From contig JANWLB010000078.1 of NCBI GenBank assembly GCA_025451095.1, positions 1 to 46,527 on the forward strand: a DNA stretch of 46,527 bases. Direction: 5' to 3'. Shown in pieces: positions 35,248-42,628 of the stretch. Each line of letters opens with the position of its first letter. Within the stretch, counting starts at the first letter, position 1. This DNA comes from Alphaproteobacteria bacterium. GTDB lineage: Bacteria > Pseudomonadota > Alphaproteobacteria > Micavibrionales > Micavibrionaceae. Both the position numbers and the translations under genes were made by a program. The notes beneath the pieces are model-generated. The model had not been told where the DNA came from. It did not search any database and saw only the letters and a list, made by a program, of their open reading frames with translations.

Positions 35248-35976
35248 CTACTGGCCGTTGCCGCCTGGTGCAAAGCCTGTATCAGGTGTCTTGGCGGCTG
35301 GCTGGTAAGGCGTCGGGTCATTGGGGCCAAAAGTGATGCCTGGCCCTTCGCCCCTGATCACGAGGGCTGCGGCCTCGCGCCCGAATTGGTGCCGGGTGGC
35401 GCCGGGATCGGCCAGCGGGGCTGCCGCGCCCTTGAAATGTTTGTTCATAGTCGGGGGTCCTTTTTCGCCGCCCTCTGTTGCCACGACATCTCCATTGTTA
35501 AGCCGCGGTTCAAAGCGCGCTTCTTTTGCCTGACCTTCTTTGAAGTCAGCCACCTCATTGACATCATCGACGAGCTGACGGAGTTCAGGGACAAGCCCTA
35601 ATTGATTGCTATCGCGCAGGCCGCGCAGCATCTGGAAAGCGTGGTTCTGATTAAAATCGTCCCGGTTTTCGAGTGAGTTCATGAGAGCAGCTGTCCGCGG
35701 GCCATCGTATTTCAGAGCCAGCGCCATTTTGCTGGCGGCGGCTTTCTGATCGAGGCCGATGTCGGTCGGCTTCGAGCCGCTGCCTTCTGTATACGCGCGA
35801 AGATCGGCGCGGAATCCCTGCCTTACACTTTCCCAATTGGTGGCTGTTCCGAAGATAGATTCACGGAAGTTGTTGTCCCGCAAATTGGCGGCGTCGACTG
35901 TCTCCTGCCCGGGGATTCCGAAGCTGTAGTTTTCCCATTCTTCGCCTCTGTAGAGTCTGTAATCTTCGTCGGCCAT
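35248..35976 (-). CDS. Unknown soluble protein (242 aa)
   Basis: Unrecognised. ATG 35976 begins MADEDYRLYRGEEWENYSFG; the protein is charged and hydrophilic, with helices such as DQKAAASKMALALKYDGPRT and AALMNSLENRDDFNQNHAFQ, and an Asp/Asn/Gly/Pro-rich C-terminal third (TPDTGFAPGGNGQ). No signal peptide or membrane segment is present. A ribosome binding site (aaggggtgtgtaagc) favours this ATG over an in-frame start at 36036. Above it, a T-rich region with TTTACG and TAAACT 16 bases apart may be a promoter. It is downstream of the MFS gene on the same strand with about 140 bp between. The disordered tail resembles that of an effector or structural protein, but that is speculation. Confidence 0.75.
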   Translation of the reverse strand: MADEDYRLYRGEEWENYSFGIPGQETVDAANLRDNNFRESIFGTATNWESVRQGFRADLRAYTEGSGSKPTDIGLDQKAAASKMALALKYDGPRTAALMNSLENRDDFNQNHAFQMLRGLRDSNQLGLVPELRQLVDDVNEVADFKEGQAKEARFEPRLNNGDVVATEGGEKGPPTMNKHFKGAAAPLADPGATRHQFGREAAALVIRGEGPGITFGPNDPTPYQPAAKTPDTGFAPGGNGQ

Positions 35977-36117
35977 GCTTACACACCCCTTAATTATCGC
36001 CGTTTTGCCGGGTTTGGCCCGGTCTGTAGTAGCCATAATAGTTTAGCGGGGCTTAAAAAAGCGTAAATACGGGAAAGAGGCTCAGCAAAAAAGCGAGAAA
36101 CGAGGCAGGAGGGCTCT

Positions 36118-37320
36118 TCAGCCTTCCTGCCCTATCGTCTGCTGTCCCCGGTTCTTGATCAGGATCCGGGCGATCAGGCCGCCTGTGCCCATGATCCCGG
36201 CCAGGACCAGGAGGCTGGTGGCGATGCCTTCCCGCTCCGTCACCAGGCCGATCAATGCCAGGAGCGGCACGGAAAACACATGCACCATCAGGTTGGCGGT
36301 CGAGAGAATTGTCGCCCGCCGGGCTGAGGGCACACGCTTGTTGATGGCATCCTGCACGCGCGGGAAGCCGTAACCCCAGACCATCGAGCCGAGCAGCAGC
36401 AGGCCGACGGCGTGATAGCCCGGAAATGCGCCGCAGATGACACAGGCCGTCAGCAACAGGATCAGGCAGCCATATAAGACCCGCAAATTGCTGAAGCGCC
36501 GTCCGACCATGTGCGCAGCCTGTCCTGCCGCGCCACCCAGAAGATTCCCGGCGGCGGTCATGATTCCGAACCATGTAACAGGCAGCCCCAGATAGATGTA
36601 ATAGGGCTGCTGCGACCAGAGCAGCGTCTTGGTGACGGCGAATAAAACAGCCGACAGGAGGATAATCCCGGCGATCTCGGCATGGCCGTGCAGCGCAAAC
36701 TTCGTGGTTTCGATCAGATCCGCCAGCGGATGTTTGCGCACGGTTTCGCGGTGCCAGGCCGGTTCCTGCAAAAACAGGGCGGCGCCGATCGCCAGAAAAG
36801 ACGTCACCGCGCCCAAAATCACTGGCAGATCGATGTTCCACGCGTACATAAGACCGCCCAGTGCGGATGATGCGGCCAGAGTATAAAGCCCCAGCCCATG
36901 CAGGAACCCCTGCTCCTTCATGTAACGGCCTTCCTGCCCGGCAGCGAGAAGGCTGTCATATAAAAGCGCGCTGCGCGTGCCGGACAGAAGGCTGACGCCG
37001 ATCCCCATCATGATTTCAGCACCGGCAGCCTGAAAAAAGCCGTCTGCCAGATACAAAAGAACCTGTCCGAGAGCATATGTCACTGTGGCGGCAATCATCG
37101 TCTGACGTCGCGTCCACAGATCGGCGATCATGCCTGTCGGCATCTCCATGATGATGATCGAGGCGGAGAAAATTGCCTGACACAGCATGAACTGGTTATA
37201 GTCAAGACCTATGCCCTCCTTGAAATAGGGGACAAGCACGGGCAGGACGAACAGCGCCCCGTTCAGCAGCGTGTGGATTTTGAGCAGCCATATATTTCTG
37301 TTCATGACCCAGTTTACCAT
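36118..37320 (-). CDS. MFS transporter
   Basis: A 400-residue integral membrane protein with about 12 hydrophobic segments. The first-loop signature of the major facilitator superfamily is visible in MEMPTGMIADLWTRRQTMIA (G-x(3)-D-x-x-x-R-R). Other segments include ALLYDSLLAAGQEGRYMKEQ in the central region and LGGAAGQAAHMVGRRFSNLR at the repeat loop. Similar proteins are mostly drug or small-molecule exporters, and the substrate is unknown. ATG 37320 overlaps the GNAT stop (ATGGTAA), which indicates co-translation. The in-frame alternative at 37332 would lie within the GNAT reading frame. Confidence 0.9.
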   Translation of the reverse strand: MVNWVMNRNIWLLKIHTLLNGALFVLPVLVPYFKEGIGLDYNQFMLCQAIFSASIIIMEMPTGMIADLWTRRQTMIAATVTYALGQVLLYLADGFFQAAGAEIMMGIGVSLLSGTRSALLYDSLLAAGQEGRYMKEQGFLHGLGLYTLAASSALGGLMYAWNIDLPVILGAVTSFLAIGAALFLQEPAWHRETVRKHPLADLIETTKFALHGHAEIAGIILLSAVLFAVTKTLLWSQQPYYIYLGLPVTWFGIMTAAGNLLGGAAGQAAHMVGRRFSNLRVLYGCLILLLTACVICGAFPGYHAVGLLLLGSMVWGYGFPRVQDAINKRVPSARRATILSTANLMVHVFSVPLLALIGLVTEREGIATSLLVLAGIMGTGGLIARILIKNRGQQTIGQEG

Positions 37321-37931
37321 GGCGCTCCCCATCTTACATCCAGCGACGGTGCGGCCTCGGGCGACAGCACGGCATAGCGCATGTCGTCGTCCCAGCGCCC
37401 GCCCGGCAGGCGCGCCGCCCGCTCAAAAAGAGCTTCCTGCCGGAATCCCGCTTTTTCAATGACGCGCCGGCTTTTTTCGTTGGCCGCGGCATGACCGATC
37501 TCGACACGGTGTGCCTTCAGCGCGCCGAAGGCATAGCGGATCAGCGCCGTCGTGCTTTCGGTCGCGTAGCCGCGGCCCTGCGCGCTGGCGCGGACCCAGT
37601 AGCCGATGACAAATTTGCGCCCGACCCAGTCAATCCGGTGCAGGCCGGTCCATATGACAGGACGGCCTGTGAGGCGCTCCTCGCCGATCAGAGGGATATC
37701 CTCGCGCAGGATGAACTGGGCGTACTTCCGCCGCGCGTGGATTTCGCTTTCCTCGGGCAGTATTTTTTTCTCCGCCCAGATCATCCACTGGTTGAGCTGA
37801 TCCCATGTCTCGGCAATCGCTTCCGCCGTTGCAGCGCCGTCGCCGGACATGACGGGGCGCAGCCGCAGGCGCGGCGTAAGAATGGGCATGGGTACATCGA
37901 TCAGTACAGGTTCGGTAACGTCGTCCAGCAT
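37314..37931 (-). CDS. RimJ/RimL-type GNAT acetyltransferase
   Basis: A 205-residue acetyltransferase. The N-terminal LTPRLRLRPVMSGDGAATAE is typical of ribosomal-protein and aminoglycoside-type GNATs. The acetyl-CoA motif A is IGYWVRASAQGRGYATESTT, followed by RVEIGHAAANEKSRRVIEKA (motif B, with Asn and Ser seen in RimJ/RimL proteins) and GFRQEALFERAARLPGGRWD. It could modify protein N-termini or a small molecule. Its stop overlaps the MFS start, so the two are co-expressed; an acetyltransferase paired with an exporter suggests detoxification, which is inference. About 110 bp separate it from the 40-residue ORF upstream. Confidence 0.92.
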   Translation of the reverse strand: MLDDVTEPVLIDVPMPILTPRLRLRPVMSGDGAATAEAIAETWDQLNQWMIWAEKKILPEESEIHARRKYAQFILREDIPLIGEERLTGRPVIWTGLHRIDWVGRKFVIGYWVRASAQGRGYATESTTALIRYAFGALKAHRVEIGHAAANEKSRRVIEKAGFRQEALFERAARLPGGRWDDDMRYAVLSPEAAPSLDVRWGAPW

Positions 37932-37999
37932 GGTTTTTTCCTTTCGCTTGCCGGAAAGCGAAAGGCGGACGGTGATTTTTAGTCAGGGGGAAGAAAAAT

Positions 38000-38032
38000 C
38001 TGTCAGCCTCTCGCTTGGTTGGGGGCTGACAG
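38000..38032 (-). terminator. Rho-independent terminator of the 40-aa ORF
   Basis: CTGTCAGCC and GGCTGACAG pair over 9 bp with a 15-base loop; on the minus strand it is followed by attttt. It lies 8 bases after the stop at 38041. The motif ctgtcagcctc occurs again at 38047-38057 inside the ORF. Confidence 0.75.
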
Positions 38033-38040
38033 GGGTAAAA

Positions 38041-38163
38041 TCAGGCTGTCAGCCTCGGCGCGTCAATGCCGTACACAGGATTAAAGGCATGCGCCGCGCC
38101 ACCGGTTTGTAGCCAGCCGGAGCGTTCTTGTGTGGTCAGCATTGTGCAATCGAGGCGTTTCAT
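38041..38163 (-). CDS. Putative 40-residue peptide
   Basis: A short ORF not matching any family I know. It reads MKRLDCTMLTTQERSGWLQT from ATG 38163 and ends GAAHAFNPVYGIDAPRLTA before a TGA. It has one Cys, two Gly and a basic start; no hydrophobic core. Support comes from an upstream ribosome binding site (caggaaaaag), the strong terminator 8 bp downstream, and the otherwise empty 380-bp region between the GNAT and the kinase/peptidase fusion. It is divergent from the fusion gene, with the dyad at 38221 between them. It could be a small regulatory or export peptide, or a leader to the GNAT-MFS genes, although the terminator argues against the latter. Confidence 0.5.
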   Translation of the reverse strand: MKRLDCTMLTTQERSGWLQTGGAAHAFNPVYGIDAPRLTA

Positions 38164-38220
38164 CTTTTTCCTGCCTTATATTTTCAGGAAAACACGAATT
38201 TAAAACCGCGTCCAGAAAAA

Positions 38221-38235
38221 TGTTGCGGCGCAACA
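38221..38235. promoter_or_regulatory. Dyad upstream of the kinase/peptidase fusion (possible operator)
   Basis: TGTTGCG-G-CGCAACA is a perfect 7+1+7 dyad, ending 13 bases before the -35 element at 38249. Position and symmetry suggest a dimeric regulator site; the regulator is unknown. Confidence 0.5.
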
Positions 38236-38248
38236 ACCGATTTTATAT

Positions 38249-38276
38249 TTGACATATTATATAAAGCTGATACAGT
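38249..38276 (+). promoter_or_regulatory. Sigma70-type promoter for the kinase/peptidase fusion
   Basis: TTGACA (38249-38254), a 16-base spacer and TACAGT (38271-38276), 38 bases upstream of ATG 38315. It begins TTGACATA like the promoters at 17105, 24093 and 27045. Confidence 0.6.
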
Positions 38277-38314
38277 ATGGCCCTGAATTTCAAAGAAAAA
38301 GGCTTTTGTATCCC

Positions 38315-39985
38315 ATGCTGACCGGAGAACTCGATCCCGCGGCCGCCCGCTATCTGGCCCAGTATCGCGGCCAGTCCGTTGTCATCAAGTTCGGCGGTGA
38401 ACTGGTGGCCGACGAGGATGCCGTGCGCGCCATTGTTGTGCAGGCGATCAATCTCAAGGCGCAGGGCTGCCACGTCGTGCTGGTTCATGGCGGCGGCCGC
38501 CAGATTGATGAGGAGCTGCAAAAGGCGGGGGTCGAATCTAGAAAAATTAATGGTGTGCGACATACAAGCCCCGAAGGGCTCCGGATTACCGAATCCTGCC
38601 TTGCCGCTCTCAACGAACGCATTGTACGGATTTTCGAGCAGGAAGCCGCCCGCCTGGGCGTCTTCGTTAAGCCGCAGGGCATTTCCGGGTTCGACAATTC
38701 TCTGATCAGGGCGACGCCTCTTTTTGCGGACACGCTGACGGGTGGAATTACCGGCGTTGATTCCATCCGCCTGAAACGCCTGACAGAGGACTCAGGAATT
38801 CCTATTATTTATCCGATCTGTGCCGGGGATTCCGGCATGCATTTAAACGTCAACGCTGATGATGTGGCCGCCGCAGCGGCGCAGGCGCTGAAAGCGAAAC
38901 GGCTTATTCTTTGCTCCGATACTTATGTGCGTGATAAGTCCGGTGCGCGCCTGACTCGTATCCTGCGTTCCGAAATCGACGGCCTGATCGCCGACGGCAC
39001 GCTGACCGACGGCATGATTCCCAAAATCCAGGCCTGCGGCAGGGTTATCGAATCCGGCAATGTCGAAGGCGTGGTCATCCTGAACGGCCGGGACCGGCAA
39101 AGCGTCGCGCGCGAACTGCTCAGCGACGAGGGTGCCGGCACGCTTATTACGCAGACACAGGATACGGCTTTAACACCTTTGCCGCCGCCGGTGACGTTGC
39201 GTGACAAATTCCACACCGCAATTCTGGCCGGCCTGGCGAACGCGCCGGTCATCGCGGCGGCTGTGTGGTTCTCACCACTGGTTGCCGGAGGCTATACAGC
39301 GTTTCTGGGAAGCTTATTCTGGGCAATGCGCCAGCCTTTCGCCGCCGGGCTTTTTTCCTCAATGAGCGACCACATCAAGGACGTGGCGCCGGCGTCTGAG
39401 GAAATTCAGAAAACAGTGGATGAAGCAGCGCGGGCCGCAGGCTATAGCGAAAAGATCAAGGCGTTTGCTTTTGGTGATGGAACCGAAGACCGGGCTTTTG
39501 GCAACGGCGGCCAGCTTTATTTCGGCCGCGGCCTTCTGGAAGATCTTTCGCCTGAAGCCGGCAGTTATGTAGCTCTGCATGAGACCTTTCATACGATTGC
39601 AAAAGACAAAAGCGAAAAAATATTGTTTATAGCGCCATTTCAGGCAACGGTACTGGGCCTTATCGGCAGTTTCGGCATGATCGGTGCCTGTTTGTCCGGC
39701 GCAGCCATCCCCCTGACGGCGATTATGGGCGGCGTGGCCGCCGCGGCCGCGTCCCTTGTAATACAGGCGCGGGCCGCCGCCCTCAATTCCTGTGCCCAGG
39801 AATATCGGGCGGATCGCAATGCGCTTTATATGAAGAGGGATTTTACGGCGGCGGCAGAGGCTCTGAAAGATCTTGAGCTTATAGAAGACGATGCAAGCCC
39901 TGGCCCGTTCACAGGGCACCCGAGCGCGGCCCAGCGCTTTGAGCGCATCGCCGCGCAGGCCCGCTCGATGGGCCTCGCGCCTTAA
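38315..39985 (+). CDS. argB: Acetylglutamate kinase-like domain fused to membrane M48/HtpX-like metallopeptidase
   Basis: A single uninterrupted 556-residue frame. Residues 10-285 are an amino-acid kinase close to N-acetylglutamate kinase: SVVIKFGGEL (K25), VVLVHGGGRQIDEELQKAGV, INGVRHTSPEGLRITE, LNVNADDVAAAAAQALKA (D182), TDGMIPKIQACG (K237) and DEGAGTLIT. After a short linker come hydrophobic segments (ILAGLANAPVIAAAVWFSPL onward), a soluble stretch, and ALHETFHTIAKD with HExxH (H422, E423, H426). A second pair of hydrophobic segments follows, then CAQEYRADRNALY (third ligand E496) and TGHPSAAQRFERIAAQ near the C-terminus. This is the layout of HtpX/M48B proteases. ATG 38315 is chosen over a TTG at 38249 because the latter overlaps the promoter. 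The kinase may serve arginine synthesis; the fusion purpose is unknown. Confidence 0.85.
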   Translation: MLTGELDPAAARYLAQYRGQSVVIKFGGELVADEDAVRAIVVQAINLKAQGCHVVLVHGGGRQIDEELQKAGVESRKINGVRHTSPEGLRITESCLAALNERIVRIFEQEAARLGVFVKPQGISGFDNSLIRATPLFADTLTGGITGVDSIRLKRLTEDSGIPIIYPICAGDSGMHLNVNADDVAAAAAQALKAKRLILCSDTYVRDKSGARLTRILRSEIDGLIADGTLTDGMIPKIQACGRVIESGNVEGVVILNGRDRQSVARELLSDEGAGTLITQTQDTALTPLPPPVTLRDKFHTAILAGLANAPVIAAAVWFSPLVAGGYTAFLGSLFWAMRQPFAAGLFSSMSDHIKDVAPASEEIQKTVDEAARAAGYSEKIKAFAFGDGTEDRAFGNGGQLYFGRGLLEDLSPEAGSYVALHETFHTIAKDKSEKILFIAPFQATVLGLIGSFGMIGACLSGAAIPLTAIMGGVAAAAASLVIQARAAALNSCAQEYRADRNALYMKRDFTAAAEALKDLELIEDDASPGPFTGHPSAAQRFERIAAQARSMGLAP

Positions 39986-40137
39986 AAATCAATGCATTTT
40001 CCATTCAGGTCCCAGTCGCCATAGCGCGTCGGTTCCGGTCCTTTCGGCCCGCCCTTTTCGACCTGAGGAACCGGGGCGGATCGAGGTTGTTGTATATCTG
40101 TCGGGGCGTTTTCAGCGTTTTGCTTTTGCCTGTTCAT
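39982..40137 (-). CDS. DUF1674 / SDHAF4-like protein
   Basis: A 51-residue protein with the DUF1674 signature at its C-terminus: KGGPKGPEPTRYGDWDLNGK followed by CIDF. In mitochondria the homologous SDHAF4 assists assembly of the flavoprotein subunit of succinate dehydrogenase; bacterial members are assumed to do the same. The first 25 residues are a variable, Gln/Asn/Pro-rich lead (MNRQKQNAENAPTDIQQPRS). Start ATG 40137 gives a normal length. It converges with the kinase/peptidase fusion gene, with stop codons overlapping by 4 bp. The position beside rsmB is one I recall from other alphaproteobacteria. Confidence 0.85.
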   Translation of the reverse strand: MNRQKQNAENAPTDIQQPRSAPVPQVEKGGPKGPEPTRYGDWDLNGKCIDF

Positions 40138-40179
40138 AGGGCTAATATGGCGCACATATATGCGTAAAGGAAGTTCGTT

Positions 40180-40488
40180 GTGAAAAGTCTTGAGCCCTAC
40201 CGCGCCCGGATCGATGAAATAGACGACCGAATCGTCGATCTGCTCGCGGCGCGAATCAATGTCATCCGTGAAGTTGGTCTTCTGAAGTTTCGCGAAAACC
40301 TGCCCGCTGTCCTGCCTGAGAGGGTTAACCAGGTTTATGACCGTACGGCGGCGCGGGCGGAAAATCAGGGGCTGGATCCGGCACTGGTGCGCGCTCTTTA
40401 CAAAGTCCTTGTCGAGTACAGCTGTGATCTGGAGGCCGTCATTATGCGTGATCTTGCCGCGACGAAAAAGGCCGTGGGCGAAAAATGA
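40180..40488 (+). CDS. Chorismate mutase, AroQ class
   Basis: A 102-residue all-helical chorismate mutase that converts chorismate to prephenate for Phe/Tyr synthesis. The signature helix is YRARIDEIDDRIVDLLAARI followed by NVIREVGLLKFRENL, with the conserved Arg and Lys residues. E85 (in EYSCDLEAVI) appears to occupy the position of the catalytic Gln88 of the E. coli domain; Glu occurs there in other members. GTG 40180 has a good ribosome binding site (aaaggaagttcgtt). Its stop overlaps the rsmB start (ATGA), so the two are co-translated. Confidence 0.88.
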   Translation: MKSLEPYRARIDEIDDRIVDLLAARINVIREVGLLKFRENLPAVLPERVNQVYDRTAARAENQGLDPALVRALYKVLVEYSCDLEAVIMRDLAATKKAVGEK

Positions 40489-41822
40489 CCGCCGGCTCCG
40501 GCATCGATATATCCCCTCATCCTGAGCGTCCGGCATCCCGGCGTGTGGCTCTGGATATGCTTATGCTCGTGCTGGAAAGGCGCCAGCCCTTCGATCAGGT
40601 GCTGCAGGAGGAAAAATCCTTCCGCGCTCTGGCTGGACGCGATCGTGCTTTCGTTCGTATGCTTACGGCCACAACGCTGCGCCGCTGCGGCCAGATCGAT
40701 GATGCGATTCTAAAAGCCTCAGGCAAGGCAGAGCTGCCGCGTCCGTTTTTGCTTAATAATCTTCTGCGCCTGGCGGTGACGCAGCTTCTCTTTATGAGCG
40801 TGCCTGATTATGCCGTCGTCGATACGGCGGTGCGATTGGCCAAAGATGTCGGCCTTGAGCGGCAGAAAGGTTTTATAAACGCGGTGCTGCGCCATGTGGC
40901 GCGCGAAGGGAAAGCATGGGTGGCCGTGCAGGACGAGGCGCGGCTGAATATTCCCGGCTGGCTGATGGATATATGGATCGCTGATTACGGCCCGCAGGTT
41001 GCCGCCGAAATCGCCAGGTCCAGTCTTGTCGAGGCGCCGCTGGATATCACTCTTAAAGACCCCGTCCATGCGGCCGCCTGGGCGGAAACTCTGGGGGGGG
41101 ATGTGCTGCCGACAGGCAGCGTGCGCCGCATGAGCGGCGGCGCCGTGCGCGAACTGCCGGGTTATGAGGACGGGATGTGGTGGGTGCAGGATACCGCCGC
41201 CGCTGTGCCGGTACGGCTTTTTGGCGACATCGCGGGTGAAACGGTCATTGATATATGCGCGGCTCCGGGCGGCAAGACGGCGCAGCTGGCAGCATCCGGC
41301 GCGCGCGTTCTGGCCATTGACCGCTCGACGCAGCGGCTGAAGCGGCTGGGAGAAAATTTGCGCCGCCTGCGGCTGGAGAAAAACGTTACGGTGGAGGCGG
41401 CCGATGCGACGGTCTGGCGTCCGCGCGAACCGGCCGCCAGAATTCTTCTGGATGTGCCCTGTACCGCAACCGGGACAATCCGCCGTCATCCTGATGTGAT
41501 GCATTTGAAGACCCCGCGCGACATGCAGGGCTTGATGGATGTGCAGGCGCGTCTGCTCGAAAACGCTGTACAGATATTGGCGCCGGGCGGCACGCTGATT
41601 TATTGCACCTGCTCGCTGCAGAAGGCCGAAGGCGAGAGCCAGATTGAAAAACTGCTGGCCAGCGGCGCGCCGGTAGCGCGTCTGCCCGTCACGGCGGCGG
41701 AGATCGGGGGCCTTGATTTTACAATTACGGAAAAAGGAGAGGTGCGGTTCCTGCCCTTCCACCTGGCGGGGCAGGGCGGCATCGACGGGTTTTTTATTTC
41801 CCGGCTGCGCAAACACCCGTAA
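40485..41822 (+). CDS. rsmB: 16S rRNA (cytosine-5-)-methyltransferase RsmB, with NusB domain
   Basis: A 445-residue m5C methyltransferase. The N-terminal NusB-like RNA-binding domain is clear (ASRRVALDMLMLVLERRQPF, FRALAGRDRAFVRMLTATTL, VPDYAVVDTAVRLAKDVGLE, KGFINAVLRHVAREG). The catalytic domain has motif I VIDICAAPGGKTAQLAASGA, motif IV LLDVPCTATGTIRRHPDVMH (C326) and the catalytic cysteine C376 in YCTCSLQKAEGE. Length and domain order match RsmB (429 in E. coli). A run of eight G (41093-41100) lies within the frame near residue 204. rpe and a heparinase-like gene follow on the same strand. It is a second RsmB-family gene besides the one at 12969. Confidence 0.95.
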   Translation: MTAGSGIDISPHPERPASRRVALDMLMLVLERRQPFDQVLQEEKSFRALAGRDRAFVRMLTATTLRRCGQIDDAILKASGKAELPRPFLLNNLLRLAVTQLLFMSVPDYAVVDTAVRLAKDVGLERQKGFINAVLRHVAREGKAWVAVQDEARLNIPGWLMDIWIADYGPQVAAEIARSSLVEAPLDITLKDPVHAAAWAETLGGDVLPTGSVRRMSGGAVRELPGYEDGMWWVQDTAAAVPVRLFGDIAGETVIDICAAPGGKTAQLAASGARVLAIDRSTQRLKRLGENLRRLRLEKNVTVEAADATVWRPREPAARILLDVPCTATGTIRRHPDVMHLKTPRDMQGLMDVQARLLENAVQILAPGGTLIYCTCSLQKAEGESQIEKLLASGAPVARLPVTAAEIGGLDFTITEKGEVRFLPFHLAGQGGIDGFFISRLRKHP

Positions 41823-41956
41823 CAAAAACACCGTTTTTTTCCCCTAAAAAAGTGAAACGGTTCTGAAAATCTGTTATAAATGAATCAAAGGCCCTGCTTT
41901 GCCGCCTTTGTCCCATCCGCCCGCCCGGGCACTTTTTTACTGTTATACAATAAGCC

Positions 41957-42628
41957 ATGCCGACCAGACGTAACATTCTTGTGGCTCCGTCCATTCTGTC
42001 TGCCGACTTTGCGCGGCTGGGCGAAGAGGTTCGCGCGATCGATGCGGCCGGCGCCGACTATATCCATGTTGACGTCATGGACGGCCATTTCGTGCCGAAT
42101 ATCACGATCGGTCCCGGCGTGGTTAAGGCGCTGCGCCCGCACACGAAAAAAATTCTCGATATTCATCTCATGATCGCGCCGGCGGATCCTTACATTGAAT
42201 CCTTTGCCGCCGCAGGTGCCGACATCATCACGGTTCACCCCGAAGCCGGGCCGCACGTGCACCGTACGCTGCAGGCGATCCGCGCGCTCGGCAAAAAAGC
42301 CGGCGTGTCATTAAATCCCGCCACCCCGGTCGATGTTCTTGAAAACATCATGGATCTTGTCGATCTTATCCTGATCATGACGGTCAATCCGGGTTTCGGC
42401 GGTCAGGCCTTCATTCCTCTGCTGGAAAAAATCAGCGCTGCGCGCAAAATGATCGATGAAACAGACCGCGCCATCGATTTGGAAGTTGATGGCGGCATCA
42501 ATCCCGAAACGGCGAAACAGGTTATTGCCGCCGGCGCCAACGTTCTTGTCGCGGGCACCGCCGTATTCAGGGATGGTCCGGGCAAGTACGCATCCGCCAT
42601 TGCGGCGCTGAAAGGCGGCGCGCGATGA
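41957..42628 (+). CDS. rpe: Ribulose-phosphate 3-epimerase
   Basis: A 223-residue TIM-barrel enzyme that interconverts ribulose-5-phosphate and xylulose-5-phosphate in the pentose phosphate and Calvin pathways. Motifs are [40 protein letters not shown] (metal-binding His and catalytic Asp), DIHLMI (His), [20 protein letters not shown] and [15 protein letters not shown] (second Asp). Length is standard. ATG 41957 lacks a ribosome binding site, and a TATACA -10-like hexamer ends 8 bases before it, so a leaderless message is possible. Its stop overlaps the next gene start (ATGA). Confidence 0.97.
   Translation: MPTRRNILVAPSILSADFARLGEEVRAIDAAGADYIHVDVMDGHFVPNITIGPGVVKALRPHTKKILDIHLMIAPADPYIESFAAAGADIITVHPEAGPHVHRTLQAIRALGKKAGVSLNPATPVDVLENIMDLVDLILIMTVNPGFGGQAFIPLLEKISAARKMIDETDRAIDLEVDGGINPETAKQVIAAGANVLVAGTAVFRDGPGKYASAIAALKGGAR

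Noticed and set aside
40719-41831. Minus-strand reading frame opposite rsmB (370 codons)
   Set aside because: Antisense to a complete rsmB with both catalytic cysteines; no recognisable motif.
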